A stretch of 64,000 nt of DNA from an uncultured Oceanospirillaceae bacterium (GCA_913057435.1 CAJXNY010000023.1:1-64000); one strand, 5' to 3'; counted from the first letter of the stretch, positions 18,820-31,026 are shown. A program made the numbers and translations. Notes: a model not told the origin generated them from the sequence alone.

Positions 18820-19974
18820 ATGTTTAAAAAGATAGCAACGCCATTTTATCTGCTGGTGGTGGCACTGTTTACCGTTCAGGTACAGGCAGCTGCACTGATT
18901 CCATCGACACCCAGTATTGCTGCGCGCTCTTATCTGGTGCTCGATGCAGACACCGGCCAGATTCTGGCTGCCAAGGATGCGGAAAAACGCTATCCCCCAG
19001 CCAGTCTCACCAAGATGATGACGGCCTACATTCTTGAATATGAACTGGATAAAGGGAATGTCTCCAAGAATGACCTGGTCCTGATCAGTGAAAAAGCCTG
19101 GCGCACCCAGGGTTCACGGATGTTTATTCGTGAAGGCACTCAGGTGAAACTGGGTGATCTGATGAAGGGCATTATTATTCAGTCGGGCAACGATGCTTCA
19201 GTTGCCGTGGCCGAACATATTGCGGGTAGTGAATCCGCTTTCTCTGATCTGATGAACCAGCATGCCCGCCTGCTGGGGATGGATAACAGTCACTTCCGTA
19301 ATGCGACCGGTTTACCGTCGGATGACCATTACTCCAGTGCTCATGATCTGGCGACCCTGGCCAAAGCGATCATTACCCGCTTCCCTGAACACTACGGCAT
19401 TTACTCTGAGAAGTACTTTACCTATAACAAAATTCGCCAGCCCAACCGCAACAAGCTGCTGTGGCGGGATAAAACTGTTGATGGTCTGAAAACCGGTTTT
19501 ACCAATGCGGCGGGCTACTGCCTGGTGGCATCGGCTAAACGTGACGGTATGCGGCTGATTTCTGTGGTGATGGGCACCAAAGATGAAAACGCCCGTGCCC
19601 AGGAAAGCCAGAAGCTGCTGGCGTATGGCTTCCGCTATTTCCGTACCCATAAGCTGTATGCAGCCAATGAAGCGCTGAACACTGCCAAAGTCTGGGGAGC
19701 AACCCGGGATCAGGTTGCACTGGGGCTGGAAACGCCACTGACGGTAACTATTCCCCGTGGCCAGGCAGACAAACTGCAGGCTAGCATGGATATTGATAAA
19801 GTGATCGAAGGGCCGATCCGCAAAGGTCAGATCTACGGTAAAGCACGGGTGATGCTGGGCGGCAAGCTGGTGGCGGAACAGTCGCTGGTGGCACTGGAAG
19901 ATATCCCCCAGGCCGGCGTGATGAAGCGTATCTGGCACTCAATTATGATGTTCTTCCTCAGCCTGATGGGTTGA
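18820..19974 (+). CDS. dacA: D-alanyl-D-alanine carboxypeptidase (PBP5/6 type)
   Basis: Periplasmic enzyme that removes the terminal D-Ala of the peptidoglycan stem peptide. The ATG at 18820 (384 residues) is preferred over the TTG at 18805 in the track. A signal peptide ends near VQA|A (residue 23). Active-site motifs are S62-L-T-K65, S122-G-N124 and KTGFT. The C-terminal beta domain and the amphipathic end (MKRIWHSIMMFFLSLM) for inner-membrane attachment are present. It lies in its usual place after rlpA. Confidence 0.95.
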   Translation: MFKKIATPFYLLVVALFTVQVQAAALIPSTPSIAARSYLVLDADTGQILAAKDAEKRYPPASLTKMMTAYILEYELDKGNVSKNDLVLISEKAWRTQGSRMFIREGTQVKLGDLMKGIIIQSGNDASVAVAEHIAGSESAFSDLMNQHARLLGMDNSHFRNATGLPSDDHYSSAHDLATLAKAIITRFPEHYGIYSEKYFTYNKIRQPNRNKLLWRDKTVDGLKTGFTNAAGYCLVASAKRDGMRLISVVMGTKDENARAQESQKLLAYGFRYFRTHKLYAANEALNTAKVWGATRDQVALGLETPLTVTIPRGQADKLQASMDIDKVIEGPIRKGQIYGKARVMLGGKLVAEQSLVALEDIPQAGVMKRIWHSIMMFFLSLMG

Positions 19975-19992
19975 TCAAGGCCAGTTTGCACA

Positions 19993-20049
19993 AAAATGCC
20001 TACATTTAGAGGGGGCGTCCGTCGACGTTCTGCCTGATGTGGGCATTTT
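19993..20049 (+). terminator. large hairpin between dacA and the aminotransferase gene
   Basis: AAAATGCCTACAT (19993-20005) pairs with ATGTGGGCATTTT (20037-20049), a 13-bp stem with one T-G pair, with a GTCGAC palindrome in the loop and a short T-run at the 3' end. It probably ends or attenuates transcription from the cell-wall genes; the next start codon is only 20 bases on. Confidence 0.55.
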
Positions 20050-20068
20050 CGGTTTACAGGACAGGTGT

Positions 20069-20932
20069 ATGAATATCGTTTATCTCAATGGTGTTTTTTT
20101 ACCCGCGCAGGATGCACATATTTCTGTATTCGATCGGGGCTTTCTGTTCGGTGACAGCGTGTATGAGGTCATCCCCTTTTATCAGGGGCAGGGCTTTCAG
20201 CTGAGCCATCACTTGCAACGGTTGCGTCATAGCTTGCGCGCAGTACGGATTCATAGCGAACTGGACTGGGCCGATATACTGAAGGAACTGGTTGAGCAAA
20301 ACGGCGGTGGTAACCTGTCGGTGTATCTGCAGGTCAGTCGTGGTGATGTGGGTGAGCGCTCACATAGTTTTGATGAGGCAATGGCGCCGACGGTGTTTGC
20401 CTGTTGCCAGCCGATCCGGGATATCTATTCGCTGGATGTCAGCGAAGTCGAGTCGATCAAAGCGATTGTGACGGCGGACATGCGCGGCCATCGTTGCGAT
20501 ATTAAATCCACCTGCCTGCAGCCGAATATCATGGAATTGCAGCAGGCCCGTGCCCAGGGGGCGGGGGAAGCATTGCAGATGCGTGATGGATTGCTGACTG
20601 AGGGTACCTCCAGCAATCTGTATGTGGTGCGTCAGAATGTGATTTATACGCCCAAACTGGGCTCTGAAATTTTAGGTGGGGTGACCCGCCAGCTGGTGCT
20701 GGAACTGGCCGATGAACATGGCATCCAGCTTCAGGAAAAGGATTTGGATTACGAACAGCTACTTGATGCGGATGAAGTCTGGATCTCCAGCTCGACCCGG
20801 GCAGTGGTGCCGGTGGTTGAAGTGGATGGCGAACTGATTGGCGAGGGTACGCCGGGCCCTCTCTGGCAGCAGATGTATCAGTTGTTCGTTGAGTATCACC
20901 AGGTATTGATGACAGGTCGAAAAGATGGCTGA
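20069..20932 (+). CDS. dat: D-amino-acid aminotransferase (class IV, PLP)
   Basis: Pyridoxal-phosphate enzyme that interconverts D-alanine and D-glutamate-type amino acids and 2-oxoacids. Starting at the ATG at 20069 (287 residues), the class IV fold shows SVFDRGFLFGDSVYE near the N-terminus, the Schiff-base K146 in HRCDIKSTCLQPN, and the cofactor loop LTEGTSSNLYVV. Branched-chain and aminodeoxychorismate enzymes share the fold, but the DIKS context and the adjacent PBP5-type carboxypeptidase, which releases D-Ala, favour D-amino acids. It overlaps ybeD by eight bases. Confidence 0.85.
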   Translation: MNIVYLNGVFLPAQDAHISVFDRGFLFGDSVYEVIPFYQGQGFQLSHHLQRLRHSLRAVRIHSELDWADILKELVEQNGGGNLSVYLQVSRGDVGERSHSFDEAMAPTVFACCQPIRDIYSLDVSEVESIKAIVTADMRGHRCDIKSTCLQPNIMELQQARAQGAGEALQMRDGLLTEGTSSNLYVVRQNVIYTPKLGSEILGGVTRQLVLELADEHGIQLQEKDLDYEQLLDADEVWISSSTRAVVPVVEVDGELIGEGTPGPLWQQMYQLFVEYHQVLMTGRKDG

Positions 20933-21197
20933 GCAAGACGCACCAAAGATTGAATTTCCATGCGCTGATTATCCAATCAAGGTGCTGGGTAAAAACGAAG
21001 ATAACTTCCGCGGTTTCGTGATTGAAACCCTGCAAAAATATGACCCGCAACTGGCACTGGACAAAGTGACTGTCAATGACAGCAGTAAAGGCACCTTTAC
21101 TTCCGTGACGCTGTTTATCACGGCTGCCAGTGAGGAACAGCTGAAAACGCTGCATCAGGAGCTGATGGCCTCGGGTCGTGTGAGAGTCGTATTCTGA
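20925..21197 (+). CDS. ybeD: YbeD/DUF493-family small regulatory-domain protein
   Basis: A 90-residue protein of the YbeD family, an ACT-like alpha/beta fold whose exact role is not settled. The stretch [23 protein letters not shown] at the N-terminus is the family signature. It overlaps the aminotransferase before it by eight bases and lipB after it by one base (TGATG), the usual ybeD-lipB pairing. Confidence 0.95.
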   Translation: MAEQDAPKIEFPCADYPIKVLGKNEDNFRGFVIETLQKYDPQLALDKVTVNDSSKGTFTSVTLFITAASEEQLKTLHQELMASGRVRVVF

Positions 21198-21847
21198 TGG
21201 CACTGGCTGAGCAACTGGTGATCCGGCAGCTGGGCCTGCAGCCTTATCTGCCCATCTGGGAGCGGATGCAGAAGTTTACTGCTGAGCGTCATGCCGATAC
21301 CGTCGATGAAATCTGGCAGCTGGAACATGAACCGGTCTTTACCCAGGGTCATGCGGGGAAAGCTGAGCACCTGATCGCGACCGGTGATATACCGGTCGTC
21401 GAGGTGGACCGTGGCGGTCAGGTAACGTACCACGGGCCGGGTCAGTCGGTGGTGTACCTGATGATCAACATTCGCCGTAAGAAACTGGGCGTGAAACACA
21501 TTGTTGCTCAGATGGAGCAGAGTGTGATTGCGCTGCTTAACGATTACGGTATTGAAGCCTTTGCCAAGCCGGATGCCCCTGGCGTCTATGTGGGTAACGC
21601 CAAGATCGCTTCGCTAGGGTTGCGGGTGCGCCATGGCTGCAGCTTCCATGGCCTAGCCTGTAATATCGATATGGATATGACACCGTTTATGCGGATCAAC
21701 CCCTGTGGCTACGCTGGCATGCCGATGACGCAGCTGGCTGAGCTGGTGCCGGGTCTGGATGCTGCTCAGGCCCATCGACGGCTGGTGGTCCATCTGGCGG
21801 AGAAGCTGGGCTATACCCAGCTGAGTGAATACCAGACGCTGGATTAG
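21197..21847 (+). CDS. lipB: octanoyl-ACP:protein N-octanoyltransferase
   Basis: Transfers octanoate from acyl carrier protein to the lipoyl domains of 2-oxoacid dehydrogenases and GcvH. Motifs: [46 protein letters not shown], with the catalytic Lys (AKIAS) and Cys (NPCGYAGM). 216 residues is normal. In many relatives lipA follows directly; here a terminator and an OsmC gene follow instead. The lipoyl E2 at 50 kb is a possible substrate. Confidence 0.96.
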   Translation: MALAEQLVIRQLGLQPYLPIWERMQKFTAERHADTVDEIWQLEHEPVFTQGHAGKAEHLIATGDIPVVEVDRGGQVTYHGPGQSVVYLMINIRRKKLGVKHIVAQMEQSVIALLNDYGIEAFAKPDAPGVYVGNAKIASLGLRVRHGCSFHGLACNIDMDMTPFMRINPCGYAGMPMTQLAELVPGLDAAQAHRRLVVHLAEKLGYTQLSEYQTLD

Positions 21848-21871
21848 GCTATGCAGGTCTGAGTCGGTAAG

Positions 21872-21906
21872 AAACCCTGTACGTGGCAGCATGTACAGGG
21901 TTTTTT
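21872..21906 (+). terminator. Rho-independent terminator after lipB
   Basis: AAACCCTGTAC (21872-21882) pairs with GTACAGGGTTT (21893-21903), followed by T-run to 21906. Confidence 0.92.
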
Positions 21907-21990
21907 ATACGGTGAAAAGCTTATTTAAACATTGCTAATGTACGATGCCCTCTTTAAATTAGCGTGCTCTTATTTAAGTGGGGTATATCA

Positions 21991-22428
21991 ATGAGCAATC
22001 TGAAAACGGTTTCCGTAACGGCCAGCATGGGTAGTACTGCAATGATTACGGCAGATATTCGTGGCCATAAAGTCGTGATTGATCAGCCGCATGCGGCGGG
22101 TGGTACGGATGAAGGGCCGACACCGCTGGAATACTTTCTGTTCTCGCTGGCTGGTTGCATCGAGTCGATTGCTCGTATCGCGGCAACACAGCGCAAGCTG
22201 GACCTGCGTGGTATGGAAGTGTCTGTTGCAGCCGATCTGAACCCGATGGGACTGATGGGCAAAGCGACGGATGATCGGACAGGTTTTCAGACCATCGATG
22301 TGAAAGCGACGATTGATGCGGATATGACAGACGCGGAAAAAGCACAATTCCTGGATGAAGTCTGCGAGCGCTGTCCGCTGCACGACAATATCCGCCTGGC
22401 AACAACGGTGGCCCACGCGATGGCGTAA
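21991..22428 (+). CDS. OsmC-family peroxiredoxin-like protein
   Basis: A 145-residue OsmC/Ohr-fold protein from the ATG at 21991; the track start adds nine residues. Members reduce organic hydroperoxides with two Cys; here they are in LAGCIES and CERCPLHDN. The second motif CERCPLH matches the YhfA-like branch, whose substrates are less clear than for Ohr. It stands alone between two terminator-like hairpins. Confidence 0.85.
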   Translation: MSNLKTVSVTASMGSTAMITADIRGHKVVIDQPHAAGGTDEGPTPLEYFLFSLAGCIESIARIAATQRKLDLRGMEVSVAADLNPMGLMGKATDDRTGFQTIDVKATIDADMTDAEKAQFLDEVCERCPLHDNIRLATTVAHAMA

Positions 22429-22445
22429 AGCCTGCCGGTTACTTG

Positions 22446-22469
22446 CGGGCGTTGCTGCAGCAACGCCCG
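22446..22469. terminator. 24-bp perfect palindrome between convergent genes
   Basis: CGGGCGTTGCTG is followed directly by its reverse complement. It lies in the 50-bp gap between the OsmC and cytochrome genes; the stem could terminate from either side, though neither flank has a clear T-run. Confidence 0.6.
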
Positions 22470-22478
22470 GCTCTCCTG

Positions 22479-22862
22479 TTATTCGCTGGCTGCCTGCGCC
22501 GGCTCTGCTACTGTTTCGGTCTCAACAGGTGTCTGTAATTTGACGACGTAGTTGGAAATCAGCTGTAGCTTGTCTGGGTTGGTATCCATAAACGTTGGCA
22601 TATTAAGATGACGTTCCTGAGAACCAAACTGCATCAGCATCATCAGTTCATGGTTTTTCAGTGCAGGCCGGTTCGGGTCACGGTTTTCCAGCATAGCGCC
22701 CGGACCACGAATTTTATGACAGTTGCGACAGTAGTAATTGTACAGATCACTGCCCTTGGTCATACGTTCCGGTGTCAGCACGCCCGCGGGTTCATCTTCA
22801 CCGCAGCCGGTCAGAAGCAGTGCCATCAGTGCAGTGCTCAGGACACTCAGTTTTAAACGCAT
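22479..22862 (-). CDS. monohaem cytochrome c lipoprotein
   Basis: A 127-residue class I cytochrome c. It has a lipoprotein signal with lipobox LLTGC near residue 20, one CRNCH haem c site, and a downstream Met (LNMPTF) as likely sixth ligand. An acidic tail (TETVAEPAQAASE) follows. It is probably an electron carrier anchored in a periplasm-facing membrane; the redox partner is unknown. It lies between the OsmC gene (convergent) and holA (same strand, about 100 bp away). Confidence 0.85.
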   Translation of the reverse strand: MRLKLSVLSTALMALLLTGCGEDEPAGVLTPERMTKGSDLYNYYCRNCHKIRGPGAMLENRDPNRPALKNHELMMLMQFGSQERHLNMPTFMDTNPDKLQLISNYVVKLQTPVETETVAEPAQAASE

Positions 22863-22964
22863 TGATCATACTCCGTTGTTAAGTCCTGATAGCAAGCGTA
22901 GCGCTGTTTGCCAGGTAATGTTAAGACCTGTCAGGACTAATAGCTGATAACAAAAATAGGGTAG

Positions 22965-23987
22965 TCAGCCTGGTAAGTGCAGGGGCTGGCCAGCCAGAGC
23001 CAGGCTGATACTGGAGAGCTCCAGCCACAGATCACCGGGGCGAGCGCCTTTGATCATCTGGTCGATATGAAAGCAGCGCTCCAGTTGCGCCATCAGCAGC
23101 GTCGCTGGGCTGCGGTTGGCGGCCTGTCGCATCTGCTGTTTACGTTTGCCCCATATCCGCTCTCGCTGACACAGGGTGTCATAGGGCACGCCGTTACTAA
23201 GGCCCTGCTGGATTGTCAGCAGGCTACGAATTTCCCGGCTCAGCGCCCATAGCAGTACCGGTGGTTCGGTGCCTTCCTGGCGCAGCACCTGCAGAATTTT
23301 CTGGGTACGAGCTGCCTGGCCCTGCACTGCGGCATCGGTCAGGCCATAGATGTCGTAACGTGAGCTGTCGGAGACGGCCTCGATGACGGCATCGGCATTG
23401 AGGGTCTGGCCGGGGTAGAGCAGGCTGAGTTTATCCAGTTCCTGCTTGGCGGCCAGCAAGTTTCCTTCCACCCGGTCAGACAGTAACTGAGTGGCGTCTT
23501 TATCCAGCGTCAGCCCCAGGCTGCTGGCCCGGTTGCGTAGCCATTGGGGAAGCTGAGCACTGTCGATCGGCCAGATCTCGACCACCACGCCATGTTGCTC
23601 CACCGACTTGAACCAGGCGCTTTTTTTAACGCCACTGTCGAGTTTATCGGCCAGCATCAGCACGACATTGTCCGGGGCGGGGTTGGCCAGGTATTGTTGC
23701 AGAATCTGGCTGGCAGCCTTATTCAGTTTCTGGCTGCCGAGCCGCAGTTCAATGACTTTTTTCTCGGCAAACAGTGACAGTGCATTGGCACATTCAAGCA
23801 GATACTCCCAGTTGAAACTGGCATCCACATGCATGACCTCGCGCTCGCTGAAACCCTGTTTTTGCAGGGTGGCGCGCAGCAAGTCACTGCTTTCTTCCGA
23901 AATCAGCGGCTCATCACCGGTGATCAGATAAATCGGGGCCAGCCCTTTTTTGAGCTGGCCTGAGAGTTGTTCGGGTTTGATCTTCAT
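22965..23987 (-). CDS. holA: DNA polymerase III delta subunit
   Basis: Clamp-loader subunit that opens the beta sliding clamp. The 340 residues fit HolA, with PIYLITGDEPLISEE near the N-terminus, the AAA-like lid region (SDSSRYDIYGLTDAAVQG) and the C-terminal collar domain. It overlaps lptE by four bases, the normal leuS-lptE-holA order. Confidence 0.95.
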   Translation of the reverse strand: MKIKPEQLSGQLKKGLAPIYLITGDEPLISEESSDLLRATLQKQGFSEREVMHVDASFNWEYLLECANALSLFAEKKVIELRLGSQKLNKAASQILQQYLANPAPDNVVLMLADKLDSGVKKSAWFKSVEQHGVVVEIWPIDSAQLPQWLRNRASSLGLTLDKDATQLLSDRVEGNLLAAKQELDKLSLLYPGQTLNADAVIEAVSDSSRYDIYGLTDAAVQGQAARTQKILQVLRQEGTEPPVLLWALSREIRSLLTIQQGLSNGVPYDTLCQRERIWGKRKQQMRQAANRSPATLLMAQLERCFHIDQMIKGARPGDLWLELSSISLALAGQPLHLPG

Positions 23988-24481
23988 TCAGCGGGCTTGA
24001 TCTTCAGGTAGCGACGGACCAGCTGGCGGGCCAGGTCGTCAGCCATCTCCTGTTTAAGCAGGGTTTCCTGTTCTGCAGCCGCTGTCGCAGCATTGGCATC
24101 ATAGGTGTACACCCGTTCTGTACTGAGGGTCTGTGGTTTGAGTACCAGCTGTTCCTTGTGGTCGGTTACCTGGTAATCAACGGTCAGGGTCAGTTCGTAT
24201 TCATCCACCCGGGCTGCCCGATCCAGGGTGACGGTGCGGCGGCGTTCATCGACTTTCAATAGTTCCAGTCGATAAGGCGCCGTGGTGCTAACCTCCAGCT
24301 GATTGAGACGCAGGGTCTCAACCAGGCTGGCGGTCAGACGGTGGTTCCGGGCATGCTGTACCAGCGAGAGCTGGCGCAGATGCTCAGGGACGTCCAGCTG
24401 GCCACGCAGCTGAAAACCACAACCGGTCAGGCCTGTCAGAAGCAGCGCACCCGCTGCAGTAATCAGTGTTCTGCGTTGCAT
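23984..24481 (-). CDS. lptE: LPS-assembly lipoprotein LptE
   Basis: Outer-membrane lipoprotein plug of the LptD translocon that delivers lipopolysaccharide to the cell surface. A lipoprotein signal with lipobox TGLTGC (Cys near residue 21) is followed by GFQLRGQLDVP, the family start. 165 residues is normal. It is 24 bases after leuS and overlaps holA. Confidence 0.93.
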   Translation of the reverse strand: MQRRTLITAAGALLLTGLTGCGFQLRGQLDVPEHLRQLSLVQHARNHRLTASLVETLRLNQLEVSTTAPYRLELLKVDERRRTVTLDRAARVDEYELTLTVDYQVTDHKEQLVLKPQTLSTERVYTYDANAATAAAEQETLLKQEMADDLARQLVRRYLKIKPAE

Positions 24482-24505
24482 CAGTGGTATCCCTTTGCAC
24501 AGGCC

Positions 24506-27169
<2,664 letters not shown>

Positions 27170-27171
27170 TC

Positions 27172-27190
27172 ACCTGACAATCTGTCAGGT
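27172..27190. repeat. perfect dyad ACCTGACA-ATC-TGTCAGGT between leuS and the zinc-ribbon gene
   Basis: Eight-base arms around a three-base centre in the divergent promoter region. It has no T-run, so an operator is as likely as an RNA hairpin. No regulator is known to me for this exact sequence. Confidence 0.5.
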
Positions 27191-27332
27191 TCCCAGTCAT
27201 TCACCCATAATCGCGGTTTAGCTGATGCCGGTTAAGGAATAAAAAGATGCTGCATAGCATACAATATAAGCGACATCGTCAACAGCATCCGAGTGACCAG
27301 GATGCGCTGATGACAGGCTGAAGGAGATTGTC

Positions 27333-27866
27333 ATGGCTGAGCAAAAAAAACCGGGTAGCACAGGCTTTGTTGCTGCTTATGAGCGTGTAGTAAAACGACT
27401 GGGTTCCAGTCTGGAAAATGCTGAAGTACGTAGCTGGGACTTTCTGCAGAAGCAGATTGAAGAAGCGGTGAATGTTGAGCAGACGGCTGAGCAGATGACT
27501 CAGGACGAGCTTGATCTGCTGGGCGCGTATGTACGCCGCGATATGCAGCAACTGGGCCGCTATAGCCACAAGGCGGGAGAAGGGCTGGCAGCGTTTCTGA
27601 AATTCGACCTTAACTATCTGGAAGGTCAGGTGCTGGACGGACTGAAAAACCTGGCGGATCAGACCCGGATTGACCAGGAGTTGCTGCGTGAACAGCTGGA
27701 TCATGAGAGTGAGCAGTACATAGCGGGTGAGCTGGCAACCGTGGGCACGCTGGAGTGCCTGGAGTGCGGTATGCCGCACCGGCTGTTATCAACGGTGATC
27801 ATTGAGCCCTGTCAAAAATGTGGTGGTAACTATTTCCACCGGGTTTCTGGACCAGTGCCGGAATAA
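27333..27866 (+). CDS. zinc-ribbon protein of the YbeL/DUF1451 family
   Basis: A 177-residue protein with a helical, charged N-terminal two thirds and a C-terminal zinc ribbon (LECLECGMPHRL, EPCQKCGGNYFHR), the YbeL layout. Function is not established. The start has CTGAAGGAG eight bases upstream. It is divergent from leuS, as ybeL is in enterobacteria. Confidence 0.88.
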   Translation: MAEQKKPGSTGFVAAYERVVKRLGSSLENAEVRSWDFLQKQIEEAVNVEQTAEQMTQDELDLLGAYVRRDMQQLGRYSHKAGEGLAAFLKFDLNYLEGQVLDGLKNLADQTRIDQELLREQLDHESEQYIAGELATVGTLECLECGMPHRLLSTVIIEPCQKCGGNYFHRVSGPVPE

Positions 27867-28241
27867 CACAGTGTAGGTTGTTATGGGGTTCCAGGGAGTA
27901 CTACCCAGGTGAGCTTGTAGCAGGGATACATTCCCGGCTGCAGGCCGCTTATAATATACTACCGAGTACAATTACCTACTTTCTGTGCATGTACGGAAAA
28001 TGCTCTGCGGCGTAGACTTGGCGGCTTAATTAATAAAGTAGCAATATTATATATACAATCGATATGACGCTGTTTTCAGCTCCCGCCAGCAATGCCTCTG
28101 TCTGGTTATCTCCGGCCTGAAAAAGTGTTATAGCGTCTGTTTTTATCGGCAATCCAGTCTTTCGAACTCGCGATACCATTCCGGTTCCGCCCTTGCGTTG
28201 GCAGCGTTCGCTGATATTTTATATTGTGCATTGGAGCACTT
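27867..28241. other. 375-bp intergenic region
   Basis: There is no coding frame of note. A short hairpin (GGGA-tacat-TCCC, about 27923-27935) follows the zinc-ribbon gene, and a TATAAT at 27950-27955 has no convincing -35 box. The middle is AT-rich. It should hold the promoter of the PAS-chemoreceptor gene, but I cannot place it. Confidence 0.5.
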
Positions 28242-29567
28242 ATGTTTTCGTCTCGAATTAAAAAGCAGTTAGCTGACAGTCAGGCTGCTCTGGCGCAGAG
28301 TGAAGCCCGTTTTACTGCTATCAGTCGCTCCATGGCCGTTATCGAGTTCGCCCCGGATGGGCGGGTAAAAACGGCAAATGATAATTTTCTTCGTTTGATG
28401 GGCTATAACCTGGCTGATATTCAGGGCGAGCACCACCGGATGTTCTGTGAGCCGTCTTACACCAGCAACGCAGAATACAGCAACTTCTGGCAGATGCTGA
28501 ACCGGGGTGATTTTTTCTCAGGCCGCTATCTGCGGCTCAATAAACAGGGCCAGACGGTCTGGCTGGAAGCCAGTTATAACCCGGTGTTTGGTGCCGATGG
28601 TAAACTGGAAAGTGTGATCAAGTTTGCCTCTGATGTCACCGAACGCATGGAAAAGACGCAGCGTCAGACCAGTATCATCAACGCGATCGACCGCTCGATG
28701 GCGATGATCGAATTTAATTTGCAGGGCGACATTCTGGTGGCTAACGACAATTTCCTGTCGACCACCGGCTACATGCTCAATGACATCAAGGGCAAACATC
28801 ACCGGATGTTCTGTACCTCGGATGAGGTGAACTCCCAGCAATACAGCCAGTTCTGGCAGCGGCTGAACCGGGGCGAGTATATTGCCGGCCAGTTCAAACG
28901 GGTGAACAAGTTTGGTGATGTGATCTGGCTGGAAGCTACCTATAACCCGGTATTTGATTCGAATGATAAATTGGCCAAAGTGGTCAAGTTTGCCACCGAT
29001 ATTACTGCCAAGGTGAATCGCCAGGCGGCGGAATCGGAAGCGGCTCGCATGGCGTACGATATCTCGGTGACGACGGATGAAACTACCCAGCAGGGTGAAC
29101 AGGCGGTGCAGAACGCCGTTAGTCTGATGAGCGAACTGGCAGATACCACCCGTGCGGCCTCCGATCATATTGAAGCACTGAATGCCCAGTCTGAACAGAT
29201 TGGCTCCATCGTTAGCACCATCAAGGGGATTGCCGAGCAGACTAACCTGCTGGCTCTGAATGCGGCGATTGAGGCGGCCCGTGCCGGTGAAGCCGGGCGT
29301 GGTTTTGCCGTGGTTGCCGATGAGGTGCGCCAGCTGGCGGCCCGTACCAGTGACTCCACCACAGAAATCACCAATGTGGTGAAGAAAAACCACGACCTGG
29401 CTCAGCAGGCCGTATCCACCATGTCATCCAGCCTGGAGCTGGCTGAGAGTGGTCTGGGGATGGTTAATGAAGCCGGTGAAGTGATGCTCGATATTCGTGG
29501 CAAGGCACAGAGCGTAGTCAGCGCTATCGAAGAGTTCGCCCATACTCTGGATGATGTTTCCCCTTAA
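28242..29567 (+). CDS. soluble PAS-PAS chemoreceptor (BdlA-like)
   Basis: A 441-residue cytoplasmic methyl-accepting protein from the ATG at 28242 (TTGGAG upstream). Two very similar PAS domains (about residues 22-130 and 140-250) repeat SMAxIEF, NDNFL, HHRMFC, WLEAxYNPVF and are followed by a chemoreceptor signalling domain with hairpin tip [19 protein letters not shown]. No membrane segment is seen. This is the layout of Pseudomonas BdlA, a haem/redox-linked protein needed for biofilm dispersion, so a similar sensor role is likely but inferred. It stands alone without che genes. Confidence 0.85.
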   Translation: MFSSRIKKQLADSQAALAQSEARFTAISRSMAVIEFAPDGRVKTANDNFLRLMGYNLADIQGEHHRMFCEPSYTSNAEYSNFWQMLNRGDFFSGRYLRLNKQGQTVWLEASYNPVFGADGKLESVIKFASDVTERMEKTQRQTSIINAIDRSMAMIEFNLQGDILVANDNFLSTTGYMLNDIKGKHHRMFCTSDEVNSQQYSQFWQRLNRGEYIAGQFKRVNKFGDVIWLEATYNPVFDSNDKLAKVVKFATDITAKVNRQAAESEAARMAYDISVTTDETTQQGEQAVQNAVSLMSELADTTRAASDHIEALNAQSEQIGSIVSTIKGIAEQTNLLALNAAIEAARAGEAGRGFAVVADEVRQLAARTSDSTTEITNVVKKNHDLAQQAVSTMSSSLELAESGLGMVNEAGEVMLDIRGKAQSVVSAIEEFAHTLDDVSP

Positions 29568-29592
29568 GGTCGTCCCCGCCGACGCTGGCTGT

Positions 29593-30975
29593 TCAGGGCT
29601 GGCGTCGGTAATTCCCCAGATCGCTCTGCCAGTACATTTCCCCCTTATCGACAAAGAATAGATGCGTAGCACCGCCATCCTCTGCGGTTCTGAAACGCCG
29701 TTCGCTAACGGCGAGCAAGGCGGTGCTACGCCCCTCCTCGATATAACTTAACTGACCATTTTGTACGCGCGTTGTCAGCGTAGCAGGCTGATGCTTGCGA
29801 CCCGTAAAACGTGAGGTGACAGCCTGCCAGCGGCCGACCAGCGGGGCCAGTTGCTCTGTGGTCAGCGGTAGTACGTCAATGTCTGGTGCGGGCAGCGGTG
29901 CGGTGACCCACTTTTCCAGTGGCGCGCGCAGTGCCTGCAAGGCGCGGTAGTGGTAAGCATTAATCACCACAAACATGCCGCGTTGACTGTCGGGGTTGTA
30001 GGCAAAATGAGCCAGATAGCCATCACCATCACCACCATGCCCGAGTAACAGTTTTCCATTGCGATACCAGCGGTAGATTCCGGCACCATAGCCGTAGTCA
30101 TGCCCCAGCCTGGCGGCATGGGTTGATTGTGGCTGCTCCATCCGTTGAATCTGTTTTGAACTCAGCAATAATTGACCCTCGTACTGGCCCCGGTTGATCA
30201 GTAGCTTCAATAGCTGACTGAAATCTGCAGCGCTGGTATTGAGCGCGCCGAAAGGCCGAAACAGGGTGTGCCAGTAGGGGATGGGCGTGGTGCGGTCAGT
30301 ATCATAGCCGGTGACAAGTTGTTGTTGCAGCAGGTCGCTGTACTCAGTGCCGGAATCAGACATGTGCAGAGGCGTTAGCAGATTATCGGCGACCCAGCGG
30401 TCCCATGGCTGGCCCGTCACCTGTTCCAGCACCCGCCCGGCATAGCCTGCACCGGCATTGCTGTAGCTGTGATGTAACCCCGGTGGCCATTGAACCTGGC
30501 GGGCTTGAGGGGCAACCTTAAACGCTTCGCCCAGCGATAATGGCTGCGGGTAGTCAAACTCGACCCTGGTCAGGTCTTGCAGCCCGGCGCTGTGTTCCAG
30601 CAACATATTCAGGGTGACCGGTATGGCAGTTGGGTTATGTAACGGTATGTCTGGCAGGTACTGGCGCAGCGGGGCATTCAGCTCGACCAGACCCTGGCCT
30701 GCCAGCTGGTGCAGGCTCAGTCCGGTAATCAGCTTGGTCAACGAACCGACTCGAAATACCGAGTGGGCGGTGACTGGCCGCTGTTTTGTCAGTGAATAAA
30801 ACCCCAGCCCACCTTGCTGTACTGTGGTGTCTGCTTCGACCAGTGCCCAGGCCAGCGCACCGATCTGATACTGCTGGCGTATCTCATTTAACTGGGTCGG
30901 AAGCCTGTTCAGCGCAGCGGCGTTGCTGTGCGTGATATAAAGACATAACAGTAAGGTCAGTGACGCACGGAACAT
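29593..30975 (-). CDS. secreted serine hydrolase of the beta-lactamase / class C PBP-like family
   Basis: From the ATG at 30975 (GGAG upstream) the protein has 460 residues with a signal peptide (about residues 1-20). Active-site motifs are S78-L-T-K81 (SxxK), YSNAGAGY (YxN) and GHGGDGD (HxG in place of KTG). This fits the LACTB/esterase EstB/D-aminopeptidase group. A further C-terminal domain follows from about residue 350. Substrate unknown; these are often peptidases or esterases rather than true beta-lactamases. It is divergent from the M61-like gene with only 51 bp between starts. Confidence 0.85.
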   Translation of the reverse strand: MFRASLTLLLCLYITHSNAAALNRLPTQLNEIRQQYQIGALAWALVEADTTVQQGGLGFYSLTKQRPVTAHSVFRVGSLTKLITGLSLHQLAGQGLVELNAPLRQYLPDIPLHNPTAIPVTLNMLLEHSAGLQDLTRVEFDYPQPLSLGEAFKVAPQARQVQWPPGLHHSYSNAGAGYAGRVLEQVTGQPWDRWVADNLLTPLHMSDSGTEYSDLLQQQLVTGYDTDRTTPIPYWHTLFRPFGALNTSAADFSQLLKLLINRGQYEGQLLLSSKQIQRMEQPQSTHAARLGHDYGYGAGIYRWYRNGKLLLGHGGDGDGYLAHFAYNPDSQRGMFVVINAYHYRALQALRAPLEKWVTAPLPAPDIDVLPLTTEQLAPLVGRWQAVTSRFTGRKHQPATLTTRVQNGQLSYIEEGRSTALLAVSERRFRTAEDGGATHLFFVDKGEMYWQSDLGNYRRQP

Positions 30976-31026
30976 TAGGCGTTCTCCAGCTTCAAAACAG
31001 GTTCGATCAGACATTGGGGGTTAGCA

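Noticed and set aside
27867-28241. c-di-GMP or other riboswitch before the PAS-chemoreceptor
   Set aside because: No conserved aptamer sequence was recognised in the leader.
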